Below, piece by piece: positions 53,257 through 64,000 of a stretch of DNA of 64,000 nucleotides. Each line of letters begins with the position of its first letter. Positions within the stretch are counted from its first letter, which is position 1. Source of the DNA: Mycobacterium sp. ACS4054. GTDB taxonomy: Bacteria; Actinomycetota; Actinomycetes; Mycobacteriales; Mycobacteriaceae. The notes beneath the pieces are model-generated. The model was not told the origin of the DNA. It saw only the letters and a program-made list of their open reading frames with translations, and did not search any database. The translations under genes were made by a program, and so were the position numbers. The stretch covers positions 1-64,000 of the forward strand of contig NZ_LZHV01000003.1 of assembly GCF_001667275.1 (NCBI RefSeq), in the 5' to 3' direction.

Positions 53257-55143
53257 ATGACTCACTACACCTGGCTGCTGGTGGCGCTGCCGCTGGCGGG
53301 TGCCGCGATCCTGTTGTTCGGCGGACGACGCACCGACCCGTGGGGGCACTGGCTCGGCTGCGCCACCGCGCTGGCGGCGTTCGGCGTGGGCCTGGACCTG
53401 CTGAACGAGCTGCTCGGCCGCGCCGCCGATGACCGGGTCATTCACCAGACGGTGTTCAGCTGGATCCCCGTCGGCCAACTGCAGGTGGACCTCGGCATGC
53501 AGATCGACCAGCTGTCGGTGTGTTTCGTCCTGCTGATCTCCGGGGTCGGATCGCTGATCCACATCTATTCGGTCGCCTACATGGCCGACGACCCGGACCG
53601 GCGCAGGTTTTTCGGCTACCTCAACCTGTTCCTGGCCTCGATGCTGCTGCTGGTGGTCGCGGACAACTACGTGGTGCTCTACGTCGGCTGGGAGGGCGTG
53701 GGCCTGGCCTCCTACCTGCTGATCGGGTTCTGGTACCACAAGCCGACGGCGGCCACGGCGGCCAAGAAGGCGTTCGTGATGAACCGCGTCGGGGACGCCG
53801 GGCTCGCGCTCGGAATGTTCTTGATGTTCAGCACGTTCGGCACGCTGTCGTATGCCGGGGTGTTCGCCGGGGCGCCCGCCGCCGGCCGCGGTGCCCTGAC
53901 GGCCATGGGGTTGCTGCTGCTGCTGGGCGCCTGCGCCAAGTCCGCGCAGGTTCCGCTGCAGGCCTGGCTGGGTGATGCCATGGAGGGCCCCACCCCGGTG
54001 TCGGCGCTTATCCACGCCGCCACCATGGTGACCGCCGGCGTGTACCTGATCGTGCGGTCCAACCCGCTCTACAACCTGGCGCCCGACGCGCAAACGGCGG
54101 TGGTGGTGGTCGGCGCCGTCACGTTGCTGCTCGGGGCGTTCATCGGTTGCGCCAAGGACGACATCAAGCGCGCACTGGCGGCGTCCACGATGAGTCAGAT
54201 CGGCTACATGGTGCTGGCCGCCGGCCTCGGCCCTGCCGGCTACGCGTTCGCGATCATGCACCTGCTCACCCACGGTTTCTTCAAGGCCGGCCTGTTCCTC
54301 GGCTCCGGCGCGGTGATCCACGCCATGCACGAGGAGCAGGACATGCGCCGATACGGCGGCCTGCGCGCCGCCCTGCCGGTCACCTTCGCCACCTTCGGCC
54401 TCGGCTATCTGGCGATCATCGGTGTGCCCCCGTTCGCGGGCTTCTTCTCCAAGGACGCCATCATCGAGGCGGCCCTGGACGCCGGCGACGCCCGCGGCTA
54501 CGTCCTGGGCGGGGCCGCGCTGCTGGGCGCGGGCGTCACCGCGTTCTACATGACGCGCGTGATGCTGATGACCTTCTTCGGCAAAAAGCGTTGGGGCCCC
54601 GGCACGCATCCCCACGAGGCGCCCGGCCTGATGACCTGGCCGATGATCCTGCTCGCCGTCGGCTCGGTGTTCTCCGGTGGGCTGCTGGCCTGGCGGGGCA
54701 CCTTGGCGCGCTGGCTCGAGCCGGTCGTCGGCAAACACGAAGAGGTGACCCACGCGTTGCCGGCCTGGGTGACCACCGCCGTGGCGCTGGGCGTCGTCGC
54801 GGTCGGCATCGCGGTGGCCTACCGGTTGTACGCAAACGCCGAAATCCCCCGCGTCGCACCGCTTGCGGTGTCGCCGGTCACCACGGCCGCGCGCAGGGAC
54901 TTCTACGGCGACGCGTTCAACGAGGAAGTGTTCATGCGCCCCGGGGCCGAGCTGACCCAGGCGCTGGTCGACGTCGACAACGCCGGGGTGGACGGCTCGG
55001 TCAACGCGCTGGCCGCACTGGTCGGCCGGACTTCGAATCGCTTGCGGGGGCTGCAAACCGGCTTCGCCCGCAACTACGCATTGTCGATGCTGACGGGCGC
55101 GGTCCTGGTGGTCGCGCTGATCCTGGCGGTGAAACTGTGGTGA
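53257..55143 (+). CDS. nuoL: NADH-quinone oxidoreductase subunit L (628 aa)
   Basis: Largest antiporter-like subunit, about 15-16 TM helices, with the proton-channel core [43 protein letters not shown] split over residues 225-268. An extended C-terminal helix region is present. ATG at 53257, 10 bases after nuoK. It drives proton pumping through a lateral helix. Confidence 0.96.
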   Translation: MTHYTWLLVALPLAGAAILLFGGRRTDPWGHWLGCATALAAFGVGLDLLNELLGRAADDRVIHQTVFSWIPVGQLQVDLGMQIDQLSVCFVLLISGVGSLIHIYSVAYMADDPDRRRFFGYLNLFLASMLLLVVADNYVVLYVGWEGVGLASYLLIGFWYHKPTAATAAKKAFVMNRVGDAGLALGMFLMFSTFGTLSYAGVFAGAPAAGRGALTAMGLLLLLGACAKSAQVPLQAWLGDAMEGPTPVSALIHAATMVTAGVYLIVRSNPLYNLAPDAQTAVVVVGAVTLLLGAFIGCAKDDIKRALAASTMSQIGYMVLAAGLGPAGYAFAIMHLLTHGFFKAGLFLGSGAVIHAMHEEQDMRRYGGLRAALPVTFATFGLGYLAIIGVPPFAGFFSKDAIIEAALDAGDARGYVLGGAALLGAGVTAFYMTRVMLMTFFGKKRWGPGTHPHEAPGLMTWPMILLAVGSVFSGGLLAWRGTLARWLEPVVGKHEEVTHALPAWVTTAVALGVVAVGIAVAYRLYANAEIPRVAPLAVSPVTTAARRDFYGDAFNEEVFMRPGAELTQALVDVDNAGVDGSVNALAALVGRTSNRLRGLQTGFARNYALSMLTGAVLVVALILAVKLW

Positions 55144-56714
55144 AAACCCTTCCCTGGCTGAGCATTCTGTGGCTGGTGCCGCTGGCCGGCTCGGTGCTCG
55201 TCATCCTGCTGCCGCCCGGGCTGCGCCGGCTGGCCAAGTGGACCGGCCTCGTCTTCGGCGTCCTGACGCTGGCGGTGGCGATCGTCGTCACCCTGGGCTT
55301 CAAGTCCGGCGGCAGCACCTACCAGTTCGTCGAAAGTCATTCCTGGATACCGGCCTTCGGTGCCACCTACTCCCTCGGGGTGGACGGCATCGCCGTGGTG
55401 CTGGTGCTGCTCACCGCGGTGCTGATCCCGGTGCTGCAGGTGGCCGGTTGGAAGGATGGCGGCGAACGCAGCCCTCGCGGCGTGCACGCCTACGTCGCCC
55501 TGACGCTGGCCATCGAGTCGATGGTGTTGATCTCGGTGGTCGCGCTCGACGTGCTGCTCTTCTACGTGTTCTTCGAGGCCATGCTCATCCCGATGTACTT
55601 CCTGATCGGCGGCTTCGGCGGTGGCCCGGGCTCCTCGCGCGCGGCGGTGAAGTTCTTGCTGTACAACCTGTTCGGCGGGCTGATCATGCTGGCCGCGGTG
55701 ATCGGGCTGTACGTGGTGACCGCGCAGCACGGTTCGGGCACCTTCGACTTCCGCGAGATCGTGGCCGGCGTCGCCTCCGGCCGCTACGGCGCCGACTCCG
55801 CGGTGTTCAAGGCGCTGTTCTTGGGCTTCATGTTCGCGTTCGCCATCAAGGCGCCGCTGTGGCCGTTCCACCGCTGGCTGCCCGACGCCGCGGTGGAGGC
55901 CACCCCGGCGACCGCGGTGTTGATGATGGCGGTGATGGACAAGGTCGGCACGTTCGGCATGCTGCGCTACTGCCTGCAGCTCTTCCCCGGCGCGTCAACG
56001 TATTTCCGCCCCCTGATCATCGTGCTGGCCGTCATCGGGGTCATCTACGGCGCCATCGTCGCGATCGGGCAGACCGACGTCATGCGCCTGATCGCCTACA
56101 CCTCCATCTCCCACTTCGGGTTCATCATCCTGGGCATCTTCGTGATGACGAGCCAGGGGCAGAGCGGGTCGACGCTGTACATGCTCAACCACGGCCTGTC
56201 CACGGCGGCGGTGTTCCTGATCGCGGGATTCCTGATAGCCCGGCACGGCAGCCGGCAGATCGCCGATTACGGCGGTGTGCAGAAGGTGGCCCCGGTGTTG
56301 GCGGGCACGTTCCTCGTCTCGGCCATGGCGACGTTGTCGCTGCCCGGCCTGGCGCCGTTCGTCAGCGAATTCCTGGTGCTGCTGGGCACTTTCAATCGTT
56401 ACTGGCTCGCCGCCGCGTTCGGTGTCACCGCGCTGGTGCTGTCGGCCATCTACATGCTGTGGCTCTACCAGCGCATGATGACCGGACCGGTGGCCGCCGG
56501 CAACGAGAAGATCGGTGACCTGCGGGCACGCGAATTGGTCGTGGTTGCACCCTTGATCGCGCTGTTGTTCGTGCTCGGGATCTACCCGAAGCCGGTCCTG
56601 GACATCATCAACCCCGCCGTCGAGAACACCATGACCACCATCGGTCAGCACGACCCCGCGCCGAGCGTGCCGGCAGTCAACCGCGTACCCCGGACAGCCG
56701 AAGGACCGCGATAA
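55140..56714 (+). CDS. nuoM: NADH-quinone oxidoreductase subunit M (524 aa)
   Basis: Antiporter-like subunit with about 14 TM helices. Core residues lie in [21 protein letters not shown] (about 238-258) and [15 protein letters not shown] start in a GTGA overlap with nuoL, overlapping nuoN by 1 base (TAATG). Proton-pumping module. Confidence 0.96.
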   Translation: MKTLPWLSILWLVPLAGSVLVILLPPGLRRLAKWTGLVFGVLTLAVAIVVTLGFKSGGSTYQFVESHSWIPAFGATYSLGVDGIAVVLVLLTAVLIPVLQVAGWKDGGERSPRGVHAYVALTLAIESMVLISVVALDVLLFYVFFEAMLIPMYFLIGGFGGGPGSSRAAVKFLLYNLFGGLIMLAAVIGLYVVTAQHGSGTFDFREIVAGVASGRYGADSAVFKALFLGFMFAFAIKAPLWPFHRWLPDAAVEATPATAVLMMAVMDKVGTFGMLRYCLQLFPGASTYFRPLIIVLAVIGVIYGAIVAIGQTDVMRLIAYTSISHFGFIILGIFVMTSQGQSGSTLYMLNHGLSTAAVFLIAGFLIARHGSRQIADYGGVQKVAPVLAGTFLVSAMATLSLPGLAPFVSEFLVLLGTFNRYWLAAAFGVTALVLSAIYMLWLYQRMMTGPVAAGNEKIGDLRARELVVVAPLIALLFVLGIYPKPVLDIINPAVENTMTTIGQHDPAPSVPAVNRVPRTAEGPR

Positions 56715-58303
56715 TGACCCTCCCCACCCCCAGCATCGAGTACTTCCTGCTGTGCCCGACGCTGATCGTGTTCGGCGTCGCCGTGGTCGGCATCCTCGCG
56801 GAGGCGTTCCTGCCCAGGCGGATTCGCTACGGCGCCCAGGTGACGCTCGCGCTGGCCGGTTTGATCGCGGCGTTCGTGGCGACCGTTGAGGTGGCCGAGT
56901 CGATTCCGGCCTCCGGCCGGGCGACGGTGCTGTGCGCGATGGCGGTCGACCGGCCGACGCTGTACCTGCAGGGCACCGTGCTGCTGGTCGCGGTGCTGGC
57001 GGTCATCTTCATCGCCGAACGCACGCAGGCCAAAGCGGACAGCAAGGTCACCGCGGGGGTGGGAGCCGCCGGGTCGGGCGGGCTGGATTCCTTCACCCCG
57101 CAGGCTTCCGCGGTTCCCGGCAGCGACGCCGAGCACGACGCGCAGCGGGCCGGGGCCGCGCAGACGGAGCTGTTCCCCCTGGCGATGCTGTCGGTCGGCG
57201 GCATGATGGTGTTCCCGGCGTCCAACGACCTGTTGACGATGTTCGTTGCCCTCGAGGTTCTTTCGCTGCCCCTGTACCTGATGTGCGGCCTGGCCCGGCA
57301 CCGGCGCCTGCTGTCGCAGGAGGCGGCCATGAAGTACTTCCTGCTGGGCGCGTTCTCGTCCGCGTTCTTCCTGTACGGCGTGGCGCTGCTGTACGGCGCG
57401 ACCGGCACGCTGCTGCTGACCGGCATCCGGGATGCGCTGGCGGCGCACGGCGACACCTCGATGGCGTTGGTCGGCGTCGCGCTGCTGTCGGTGGGCCTGC
57501 TGTTCAAAGTGGGTGCGGTTCCGTTCCATTCGTGGATTCCGGACGTGTATCAGGGCGCCCCCACCCCCATCACCGGGTTCATGGCGGCGGCCACCAAGGT
57601 TGCGGCCTTCGGCGCGCTGCTGCGGGTGGTTTACGTCGCGCTGCCGCCGCTACACGAGCAGTGGCGGCCGGTGCTGTGGACCATCTCCATTCTGACCATG
57701 GCGGTGGGCACCATCACCGCGGTGAACCAGACCGACGTCAAACGCATGCTGGCCTATTCGTCGGTCGCCCACGTCGGGTTCATCCTCACCGGCGTGATCG
57801 CCGACAACCAGGCGGGCCTCTCGTCGACGCTGTTCTACCTGCTCGCCTACAGCTTCAGCACCGTCGGCGCGTTCGCCATCGTCAGCCTGATCCGCGACGC
57901 CGATGGGGTCGAGGACGCCACGCTGTCGCACTGGGCGGGACTCGGGCAGCGCTCACCCATTGTGGGCGTGATGTTTTCGATGTTCCTGCTGGCGTTCGCC
58001 GGCATCCCGCTGACGAGCGGCTTCGTCAGCAAGCTCGCCGTGTTCAAGGCAGCCGCCCAGGGCGGCGCGGTGCCGCTGGTGATCATCGGTGTGGTCGCCA
58101 GTGGGATCGCCGCCTACTTCTATGTGCGGGTGATCGTGTCGATGTTCTTCACCGAGGCGACCGAGGACACCCCGCACGTGGTGGCCCCGGGGATCCTGAG
58201 CAAGGCCGCGATCGCGGTGTGCGCCGCGATCACCGTGGCGTTGGGCATCTTCCCGCAGCCGCTGCTGGACCTGGCCGACCAGGCCGCCCAGCTGTTGCAC
58301 TGA
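56714..58303 (+). CDS. nuoN: NADH-quinone oxidoreductase subunit N (529 aa)
   Basis: Antiporter-like subunit closing the operon, about 14 TM helices, with KVGAVPFHSWIPDVYQGAP near residue 265 as the channel core. A hydrophilic linker (about 95-150) rich in Gly/Ala/Gln is inserted early. It ends 2 bases before the stop of a convergent membrane protein gene, so the operon ends here. Confidence 0.96.
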   Translation: MTLPTPSIEYFLLCPTLIVFGVAVVGILAEAFLPRRIRYGAQVTLALAGLIAAFVATVEVAESIPASGRATVLCAMAVDRPTLYLQGTVLLVAVLAVIFIAERTQAKADSKVTAGVGAAGSGGLDSFTPQASAVPGSDAEHDAQRAGAAQTELFPLAMLSVGGMMVFPASNDLLTMFVALEVLSLPLYLMCGLARHRRLLSQEAAMKYFLLGAFSSAFFLYGVALLYGATGTLLLTGIRDALAAHGDTSMALVGVALLSVGLLFKVGAVPFHSWIPDVYQGAPTPITGFMAAATKVAAFGALLRVVYVALPPLHEQWRPVLWTISILTMAVGTITAVNQTDVKRMLAYSSVAHVGFILTGVIADNQAGLSSTLFYLLAYSFSTVGAFAIVSLIRDADGVEDATLSHWAGLGQRSPIVGVMFSMFLLAFAGIPLTSGFVSKLAVFKAAAQGGAVPLVIIGVVASGIAAYFYVRVIVSMFFTEATEDTPHVVAPGILSKAAIAVCAAITVALGIFPQPLLDLADQAAQLLH

Positions 58304-58305
58304 CC

Positions 58306-58770
58306 TCAGCTCAGAAACGGCCGCACGGCCAGCACGTAGACACCGAGGGCCGCGAGCGGCGCGGCCAACGGTAGCCACGGCAACTGTAGCGGAAACGACG
58401 TCGCGGCCAGCCCCGCGAGCGTAAAGCCCACCGCCCCAACGGCCGTGGGCCAGCTGCCCAGGACCGCGCCAGCCGCCGGGCCGGCCGCGTGGCGGCAGAC
58501 CAGGTAGGCGGCGGCGCACAGTCCGGACAGCGCGACGAACACCGGCGGCGGTTCGGACAAGATGACGGTGACCACCGCCAGCAGCACCGCTAGCGTTGCC
58601 GCGGGGCGAAATACCGTTCCGGCGGCCACCGCCAAAAGCGCCGCCGCCCAAGCGGTCACCGCCAGCCCGCGTGAACCGTCGGCGGCCAGGCCCACCATCA
58701 GCAGGCCGAAGGCGATCGAGAACACCGGGGCCCACAGGCGGGGCAGCGTGCCCGCGCCTGCGCTAGCCAC
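58306..58770 (-). CDS. Membrane protein (154 aa; Rv3162c type)
   Basis: The GTG at 58770 overlaps the DUF58 stop. About five to six hydrophobic helices over the whole length, Ala/Leu/Val-rich, no signal or enzyme motif. Position at the end of the MoxR/DUF58 operon matches Rv3162c. Role unknown, perhaps an accessory of that system. Confidence 0.8.
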   Translation of the reverse strand: MASAGAGTLPRLWAPVFSIAFGLLMVGLAADGSRGLAVTAWAAALLAVAAGTVFRPAATLAVLLAVVTVILSEPPPVFVALSGLCAAAYLVCRHAAGPAAGAVLGSWPTAVGAVGFTLAGLAATSFPLQLPWLPLAAPLAALGVYVLAVRPFLS

Positions 58771-60018
58771 GGAGCCGTCCCCGCACCCGCCGGCGGCGAT
58801 CGGGCAGCACACCCATCGACTGCTCCAATCCGCTGTCGCCCTCCCACGACACGATGTCGACACCGACCGTGGCCATGTCGCGATACATGGCCGAGCGCTG
58901 CAGCGTCCACATCCGGTTCACCAGGGGGTCCTGTTGGGCCTCGAACGGGGACCGGTCGAGGATGTCGACGGCGACGACGACGTGGCCGCGCCTGCGCAGG
59001 TCGATCAGCGCGAGCGCGAATTCGGTGTCGAGCAATGTGGAGAACGCGATGACGATCGCGCCCGTGGGCACGGCCGCGCGCGGAGCCAAAGTGCCGGTGG
59101 TGTTTTCGAACCGATCGCCGGCGCCGAGCACGGTGTCGAGCACCCGGTAGAACTGGCGCTGCCCGATGTCGGCGCCAAGCCAGCGCGGTCGGTTGCCGCC
59201 GACGGCGACGACCCCGGCGCGGTCGCCGTGCCGCAGGGCGGTCTGCACCACTTGCGCGGCGCCGCGCACCACGCGCTCGGTGGCCTCGGTGGCCGGGCCC
59301 GCCGGCTGCCGATAGGTGTCGATCAGCACCACCACGTCCGCGGCGCGGTCGGTCAGTCGCTGCGTGACGTGCAATTGGCCGCGGCGCGCGCTCACCGGCC
59401 AATTCACCGCCCGCAGTTGGTCGCCGGGGACGTAGGCGCGAATGTCGGCGTATTCGACGCCCGGGCCGATATGGCGGGTGAGGTGGGCGCCCAGGCGGTC
59501 GAGCAGTTCGGTTTGCGGGATGGGCGTCGACTGCGGCGGAGTCAACGGAAACACGATGACTTCGGCGGCGTCGACGGTGGCCGTCCCCGACAGCAGCCCG
59601 CCGCGCGCGACCGCGTCGACCTGGGCCCGCACGAAGTAGCGGCCCCAGCGTTGTGCCGTCGCCGCAACGGTTTTCGCGTCGCGGGATTCCGCGTTGAGGA
59701 CTTCGACCTGCATTCCCTCGACGGCGGGGACCGTCACCTCCACCGCGGCGGCCGTGCCGTCTTCGGTCGCCCAGATCTTCACCCGAGCCCGGTCGTTCTC
59801 GAAGCACCGCTGCGAATCGGGGTCGCCGTGCACGCGGACCGTCGGGACGGGCCGCTGCCAGCTGATCGAGCACAGCACGCCGAGCAGTGGCGCCGCGAAG
59901 GCGATCAGCTCCCACCGCCCGCCGATCACCGCTGCCGCGAGGGCCAACCCCGCGCAGGTCGCGACCGCCCGCGTCAACTGCGATGCGCGCCAGCGGAACT
60001 CGACGGCTGCCCCGGCAC

Positions 60019-60022
<4 letters not shown>
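58763..60022 (-). CDS. DUF58 domain protein (419 aa; Rv3163c type)
   Basis: The ATG at 60022 overlaps the moxR stop (ATGA). Two TM helices at the N-terminus (about 16-55), a beta-rich middle, then the DUF58 signature IRAYVPGDQLRAVNWPVSARRG (about 205-226). A VWA-like stretch follows, with VVVLIDTYR as the metal-adhesion site. DUF58 proteins pair with MoxR ATPases in envelope-linked maturation. Here the pair is coupled by overlapping codons. Confidence 0.88.
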
Positions 60023-60986
<964 letters not shown>

Positions 60987-60990
<4 letters not shown>

Positions 60991-61469
60991 ACCTGTTCCA
61001 ACTTTCGCAGAATCTCTTCCAGCGTCGCACGGCCGGGACCGGGGCGTCGGTCGCCGGTCGGTGCGACGTTGTTCGGATTAACCCATTCCCATAACTCGGT
61101 CCCGAACAGCATTTGGCCGCTGACCTGATAGGCCACCGGGTCCTTGGATCGCCGTTGGCCGGTGGTCATCTCGTATCGGCGCGCGAGCATCGGGCGCAGG
61201 TGCCGGTCCCAGTCCACCCGGGTGGACTCCGCCCACCGGATCGTCGTCTCGGTGTTGGAAAGCCAGCGGCGCAACGAATCCCCGAGATCGTCGGGGTCCG
61301 CTTCGGCATCGGGAAGCATTCCGCGCCCGAGGACGCGACGAACGGTGAGCAACACCAGAGCCAGCGCGCCACCCGAGGCGGCCAGCACCAGCCCGCGATC
61401 GTGCTGTGTCAGCGCCAGCAGCTCGATCCCGACGATGAGGCAGACACCAAGGGCCAGGGTTCTTTTCAT
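60987..61469 (-). CDS. Membrane protein (160 aa; Rv3165c type)
   Basis: Two TM helices (about 4-21 and 26-44), then a soluble domain (about 55-160) with WLSNTETTIRWAESTRVDWDRHLRPML and a Trp-rich stretch. ATG overlapping the DUF4129 stop (ATGA) and itself overlapping moxR. Unknown biochemical role within the MoxR operon. Confidence 0.85.
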
Positions 61470-62407
61470 ACCGGACTCCGTGAGCCCAGTTCGTCGAGGA
61501 CCAATTGAAGAACGCGCACGGCCAGGTCGCGGTGGCTCTCGTTCATCACGTGCGGGCTGAATCGCGCCTCGGCGAACAGGTTCACCAACTGCACGGCGTT
61601 ATCGACGTGCAGGGCATGGTGTTCGACCGCGCGGGCCAGCACCTCGGTCGGGGTGTCGAAGTCCTGCGGGGCGGCCTCGGGCACATTGGCGAGCTCGCGT
61701 TCCATCGCCGCGTAACAGGCGATGATCGCCTCGCGCGGTTCGCGGCTGAGGTCCGTCATCTCGGCGAGCCCGCGTTCGGCCGCCCGCGCCAGCGATTCGT
61801 TGGGCCGCGCCGCGGGTTCGACGGGGGCGGCGGCGACCGCGACCGGTGTCGCGGCGTGCGACCGCCGCCGGGACATGACGAGCGTCCCGGTGACGATGAT
61901 CAACATCATCGGGACGGTGGCGGCGAGCAGGATGCCGAACATGTCCCCGTTCGGCCGGTGGGGCCGCGGCGACGCCGGGGCGTTGACCGGGTCCGCCGGC
62001 GCGGTACCGGTTCCCGACGGCGGAGGGGCCGGACCGACGTTGTGGGTGGGCAGCAGGCGGGACACCACCAGCACGATCAGCAGCCAGGCGACGATGACGG
62101 CCACCCCGATCAGCACCACGCGCCAGCTTGGCCGCCCCCGGCCGGTGCCCAGCATCTCGGACAGCTGCCCGGCCTGCGGTGCGGCGGCGCGGGGGTCACG
62201 CAGCCGCGCGATGACCGCGACCGCGACGAGCGCGAGTGCCAGGCCGAGGATTGCCACCACCGCTATCAGTGCGGCCTGGCTGCTTTCGGACTCCGGCCGC
62301 TCGGCGTGGTGGGCGGCGGGCAGGTAGCCGCGCAGGGCGGCGGAGACGACGAGCAGCAGCACGATCAGGGCGACGACCCGCCCCGTCGGCTTGTCCATAC
62401 CAGGCAT
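61466..62407 (-). CDS. DUF4129 domain membrane protein (313 aa; Rv3166c type)
   Basis: ATG at 62407, with another in-frame ATG at 62398. Several TM helices at about 8-27, 42-66, 95-115 and 160-182, then a cytosolic DUF4129-like domain (about 210-313) with YAAMERELANVPEA, TPTEVLARAVEH and a helical end LAVRVLQLVLDEL. First gene of the five-gene MoxR operon, divergent from the 13E12 HNH gene. Confidence 0.88.
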   Translation of the reverse strand: MPGMDKPTGRVVALIVLLLVVSAALRGYLPAAHHAERPESESSQAALIAVVAILGLALALVAVAVIARLRDPRAAAPQAGQLSEMLGTGRGRPSWRVVLIGVAVIVAWLLIVLVVSRLLPTHNVGPAPPPSGTGTAPADPVNAPASPRPHRPNGDMFGILLAATVPMMLIIVTGTLVMSRRRSHAATPVAVAAAPVEPAARPNESLARAAERGLAEMTDLSREPREAIIACYAAMERELANVPEAAPQDFDTPTEVLARAVEHHALHVDNAVQLVNLFAEARFSPHVMNESHRDLAVRVLQLVLDELGSRSPV

Positions 62408-62513
62408 TGGCCCACCACTCGAACGGTTGGCTTTGTCTCATCCTGGCACGTCAGACGAGGCGTTATCCACAGTCCGCCGTTCATCCACAAAACCGGTTCG
62501 ACGCGGGTCGTAT

Positions 62514-62529
62514 TCGAACTTATGTTCGA
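62514..62529. promoter_or_regulatory. LexA (SOS) box upstream of the 13E12 gene
   Basis: TCGAAC-TTAT-GTTCGA is a perfect match to the mycobacterial LexA consensus TCGAAC-N4-GTTCGA. It ends 24 bases before the ATG of the HNH gene. It should repress that gene and release it upon DNA damage; it may touch the divergent MoxR operon promoter as well. Confidence 0.88.
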
Positions 62530-62553
62530 TACCGTGGGGGCGTGGGTTTACCG

Positions 62554-63942
62554 ATGAGCGCCGAACAGGCACGGGAGCGGATCGACGCCGCCCTCGACGC
62601 GATCGACGCGGCCCACGATGTGCTGCGGGAGACCTCATCGGATGTGGTCGGCAACGACTTTCGGCTCGGGGTCGCCGAACGGCTCGAGACCCAGGAACGC
62701 GCCAACCGTGGGCTGATGTACCGGTATTTCGCGGAAATCGCCGACCCACCCGACGGTAGCGGGTTCGTCCCGGCGGTACGCGACAAGCTGTGGGCGCGGC
62801 TGCGCATCACGCCCAACGAGATCACCCGCCGCTTCTGGCTCGCGGCCCGGATCCGGCCGCGGCGCTCGCTCACCGGTCCGCCCGTGCCCCCGGAGCTACC
62901 GGCGCTCGCGGCAGCGGTGGCGGCGGGTGCGCTCGGCGAGGACCACATCCGGGCGGTTTGCGCGTCCGTGGATGTTCTGCCCTCCCGCGTATCGCCCTTG
63001 GACGTGGCGGACGCCGAGCGCGCCCTGGTGCAGCATGCGACCAAACTCGACGCCGGGGTCGTCGCCAAGCTCGGCCGGCGGATCGCCGACCACCTCAATC
63101 CCGACGGCCTCTTCAACGACGAAGACCGGGCCCGGCGCCGCCGATTGCACCTGGGCCCACAGGGTCCCGACGGCATGTCCCGACTGTCCGGCCTGCTCGA
63201 CCCCGAGACCCGCGCCTACTTCGAAGCCGTCGAAGCGGCCGTGCGGCCCGGCCGCCACGAACCCGACGGCGGGGCCGACGACCCGGAGTCCCGCGATCGG
63301 CGCACAGCGGCCCAACGCTGCCACGACGCGTTGAAATGGGGCCTCGAAACGGCCGTCTCCTCCGGCCGGCTCGGGACGCACCGAGGCCACCCCGTCACGG
63401 TCATTGTCACGACCACGCTGGCCGAACTCGACCGCGCCGCGCACGCGGTCGCCGACTCGTCGGTCCCTATGCCGCCGCCCGCCCGCACGGGCGGCGATTC
63501 AAGGCTGCCCATGCCGGACCTGATCCGGATGGCGGCCAAGGGAATTCACTACCTGGCGGTGTTCGACGAGCACACCGGCCGGCCGCTGTATCTGGGCCGC
63601 CAGAAACGCCTCGCCACCGCCGACCAGAGGCTCATCTGCTACGCCCGCGACCGCGGTTGCACGCGACCCAACTGCCTCGAACCCGGCTACCACTGCGAGG
63701 TGCACCATTGCCCGGATTGGGCGGGCGGCGGCCAAACCGACGCGGACAAACTGTTCTTCGCCTGCGGTTCCGACCACGCCGCGGCGAGCCGGGGCGAATG
63801 GAGGACCGAGGTCGCCGACGACGGGCGGCTCGGCTGGACGGATGGCGACGGCTCGCCCGAGATCAACCACGCTCATCATCCGGACGAACTACTCCGCGGT
63901 GATCCCGATCCACCCGAAGGCCAGGGCGAAGAAGGCCCCTAG
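62554..63942 (+). CDS. 13E12 repeat family HNH endonuclease (DUF222 protein, 462 aa)
   Basis: The DUF222 domain fills the N-terminal two thirds (about 1-340), rich in Arg and Ala. The C-terminal HNH nuclease motif follows: QRLICYARDRGCTRPNC, then CEVHHCPDWAGGGQTD and LFFACGSDH, with Cys/His zinc pairs as in REP13E12 proteins. Start ATG at 62554; GTG at 62542 is an alternative. These genes are numerous and mobile in mycobacteria and some are phage integration sites. Preceded by a perfect LexA box, so damage-inducible. Confidence 0.9.
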   Translation: MSAEQARERIDAALDAIDAAHDVLRETSSDVVGNDFRLGVAERLETQERANRGLMYRYFAEIADPPDGSGFVPAVRDKLWARLRITPNEITRRFWLAARIRPRRSLTGPPVPPELPALAAAVAAGALGEDHIRAVCASVDVLPSRVSPLDVADAERALVQHATKLDAGVVAKLGRRIADHLNPDGLFNDEDRARRRRLHLGPQGPDGMSRLSGLLDPETRAYFEAVEAAVRPGRHEPDGGADDPESRDRRTAAQRCHDALKWGLETAVSSGRLGTHRGHPVTVIVTTTLAELDRAAHAVADSSVPMPPPARTGGDSRLPMPDLIRMAAKGIHYLAVFDEHTGRPLYLGRQKRLATADQRLICYARDRGCTRPNCLEPGYHCEVHHCPDWAGGGQTDADKLFFACGSDHAAASRGEWRTEVADDGRLGWTDGDGSPEINHAHHPDELLRGDPDPPEGQGEEGP

Positions 63943-64000
63943 TCGAGCTGAAAGGGCCGGAAACTGCCGTCGAGCACCTGCAGGTGGCCGATCGTGCGCC
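63939..64000 (-). CDS. 3' end of an unidentified minus-strand gene (partial)
   Basis: The window ends inside a minus-strand open frame finishing with GHLQVLDGSFRPFQLD and a TAG whose complement overlaps the stop of the 13E12 gene. Only about 20 residues are visible, so I cannot name the product, and the frame may not be a gene. Confidence 0.35.
   Translation of the reverse strand, partial: RTIGHLQVLDGSFRPFQLD

Noticed and set aside
53236..55056. Minus-strand frame of 606 aa opposite nuoL
   Set aside because: His/Gln/Arg-rich antisense translation without domain or start signal.
62521..62556. ATG at 62522-62524 inside the LexA box opening a short frame (MFDTVGAWVYR)
   Set aside because: It stops after eleven codons, overlaps the operator and is out of frame with the HNH gene.

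Overview
The window is chromosomal DNA of a non-tuberculous Mycobacterium. The evidence is high GC, frequent GTG/TTG starts, two PPE-SVP proteins, DUF732 exported proteins, a 13E12-family HNH gene, a mycobacterial-type tmRNA, and gene order matching two stretches known from M. tuberculosis: Rv3099c/ssr/Rv3100c-Rv3106 and Rv3136-Rv3166c. Rv numbers come from recall of the M. tuberculosis map, not from a search. Functions are inferred from motifs visible in the translations.

Layout. (1) 0-11.6 kb: envelope and secreted proteins. These are a small membrane protein, two DUF732 proteins, a tandem universal stress protein, a very large patatin-like membrane protein, four exported wall-type hydrolases side by side (M15 peptidase, beta-lactamase-fold lipoprotein, Tat-exported PGRP/amidase, C39-like lipoprotein), a Thr/Pro-repeat secreted protein and a lipoprotein aldose epimerase. 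(2) 11.6-15.5 kb: a small AT-richer island inserted in the 3' end of ssrA (tmRNA). It is bounded by an exact 20-bp direct repeat of the tRNA-like end. It carries an ATPase-TOPRIM (OLD-type) nuclease candidate, a two-TM protein and a frameshifted tyrosine-integrase remnant. (3) 15.4-23.9 kb: tmRNA, a mycothiol-dependent isomerase-like protein, a DMT transporter, then smpB, ftsX, ftsE, a proline-rich protein, an MscS channel and prfB, followed by divergent fprA. (4) 24.3-33.5 kb: tandem PPE genes, hisN, fadE24-fadE23, an aldo/keto reductase, a YhdH-type reductase and fadB4. (5) 33.6-42.2 kb: an accessory catabolic operon not present between fadB4 and Rv3143 in M. tuberculosis as I recall it. It encodes an HGD-like cupin, an alpha/beta hydrolase, a class III CoA-transferase, an HMG-CoA-lyase-like enzyme, a TetR regulator, an acyl-CoA dehydrogenase, an APH-like kinase and a 113-aa partner, then NTF2-like and YceI proteins. 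(6) 42.2-58.3 kb: an atypical receiver protein and the complete nuoA-N complex I operon with tightly overlapping genes. (7) 58.3-64 kb: a MoxR/DUF58/DUF4129 operon, and a divergent 13E12 HNH gene behind a perfect LexA (SOS) box.

The two most interesting systems are the ssrA-integrated OLD-nuclease island, a candidate phage-defence locus, and the catabolic operon. In the operon, acyl-CoA dehydrogenase, sugar-kinase-fold phosphotransferase and small-partner genes are arranged like the LvaABC module of levulinate/4-hydroxyacyl-CoA breakdown. They are linked here to a ring-cleavage-type dioxygenase and an HMG-CoA-lyase-like enzyme.
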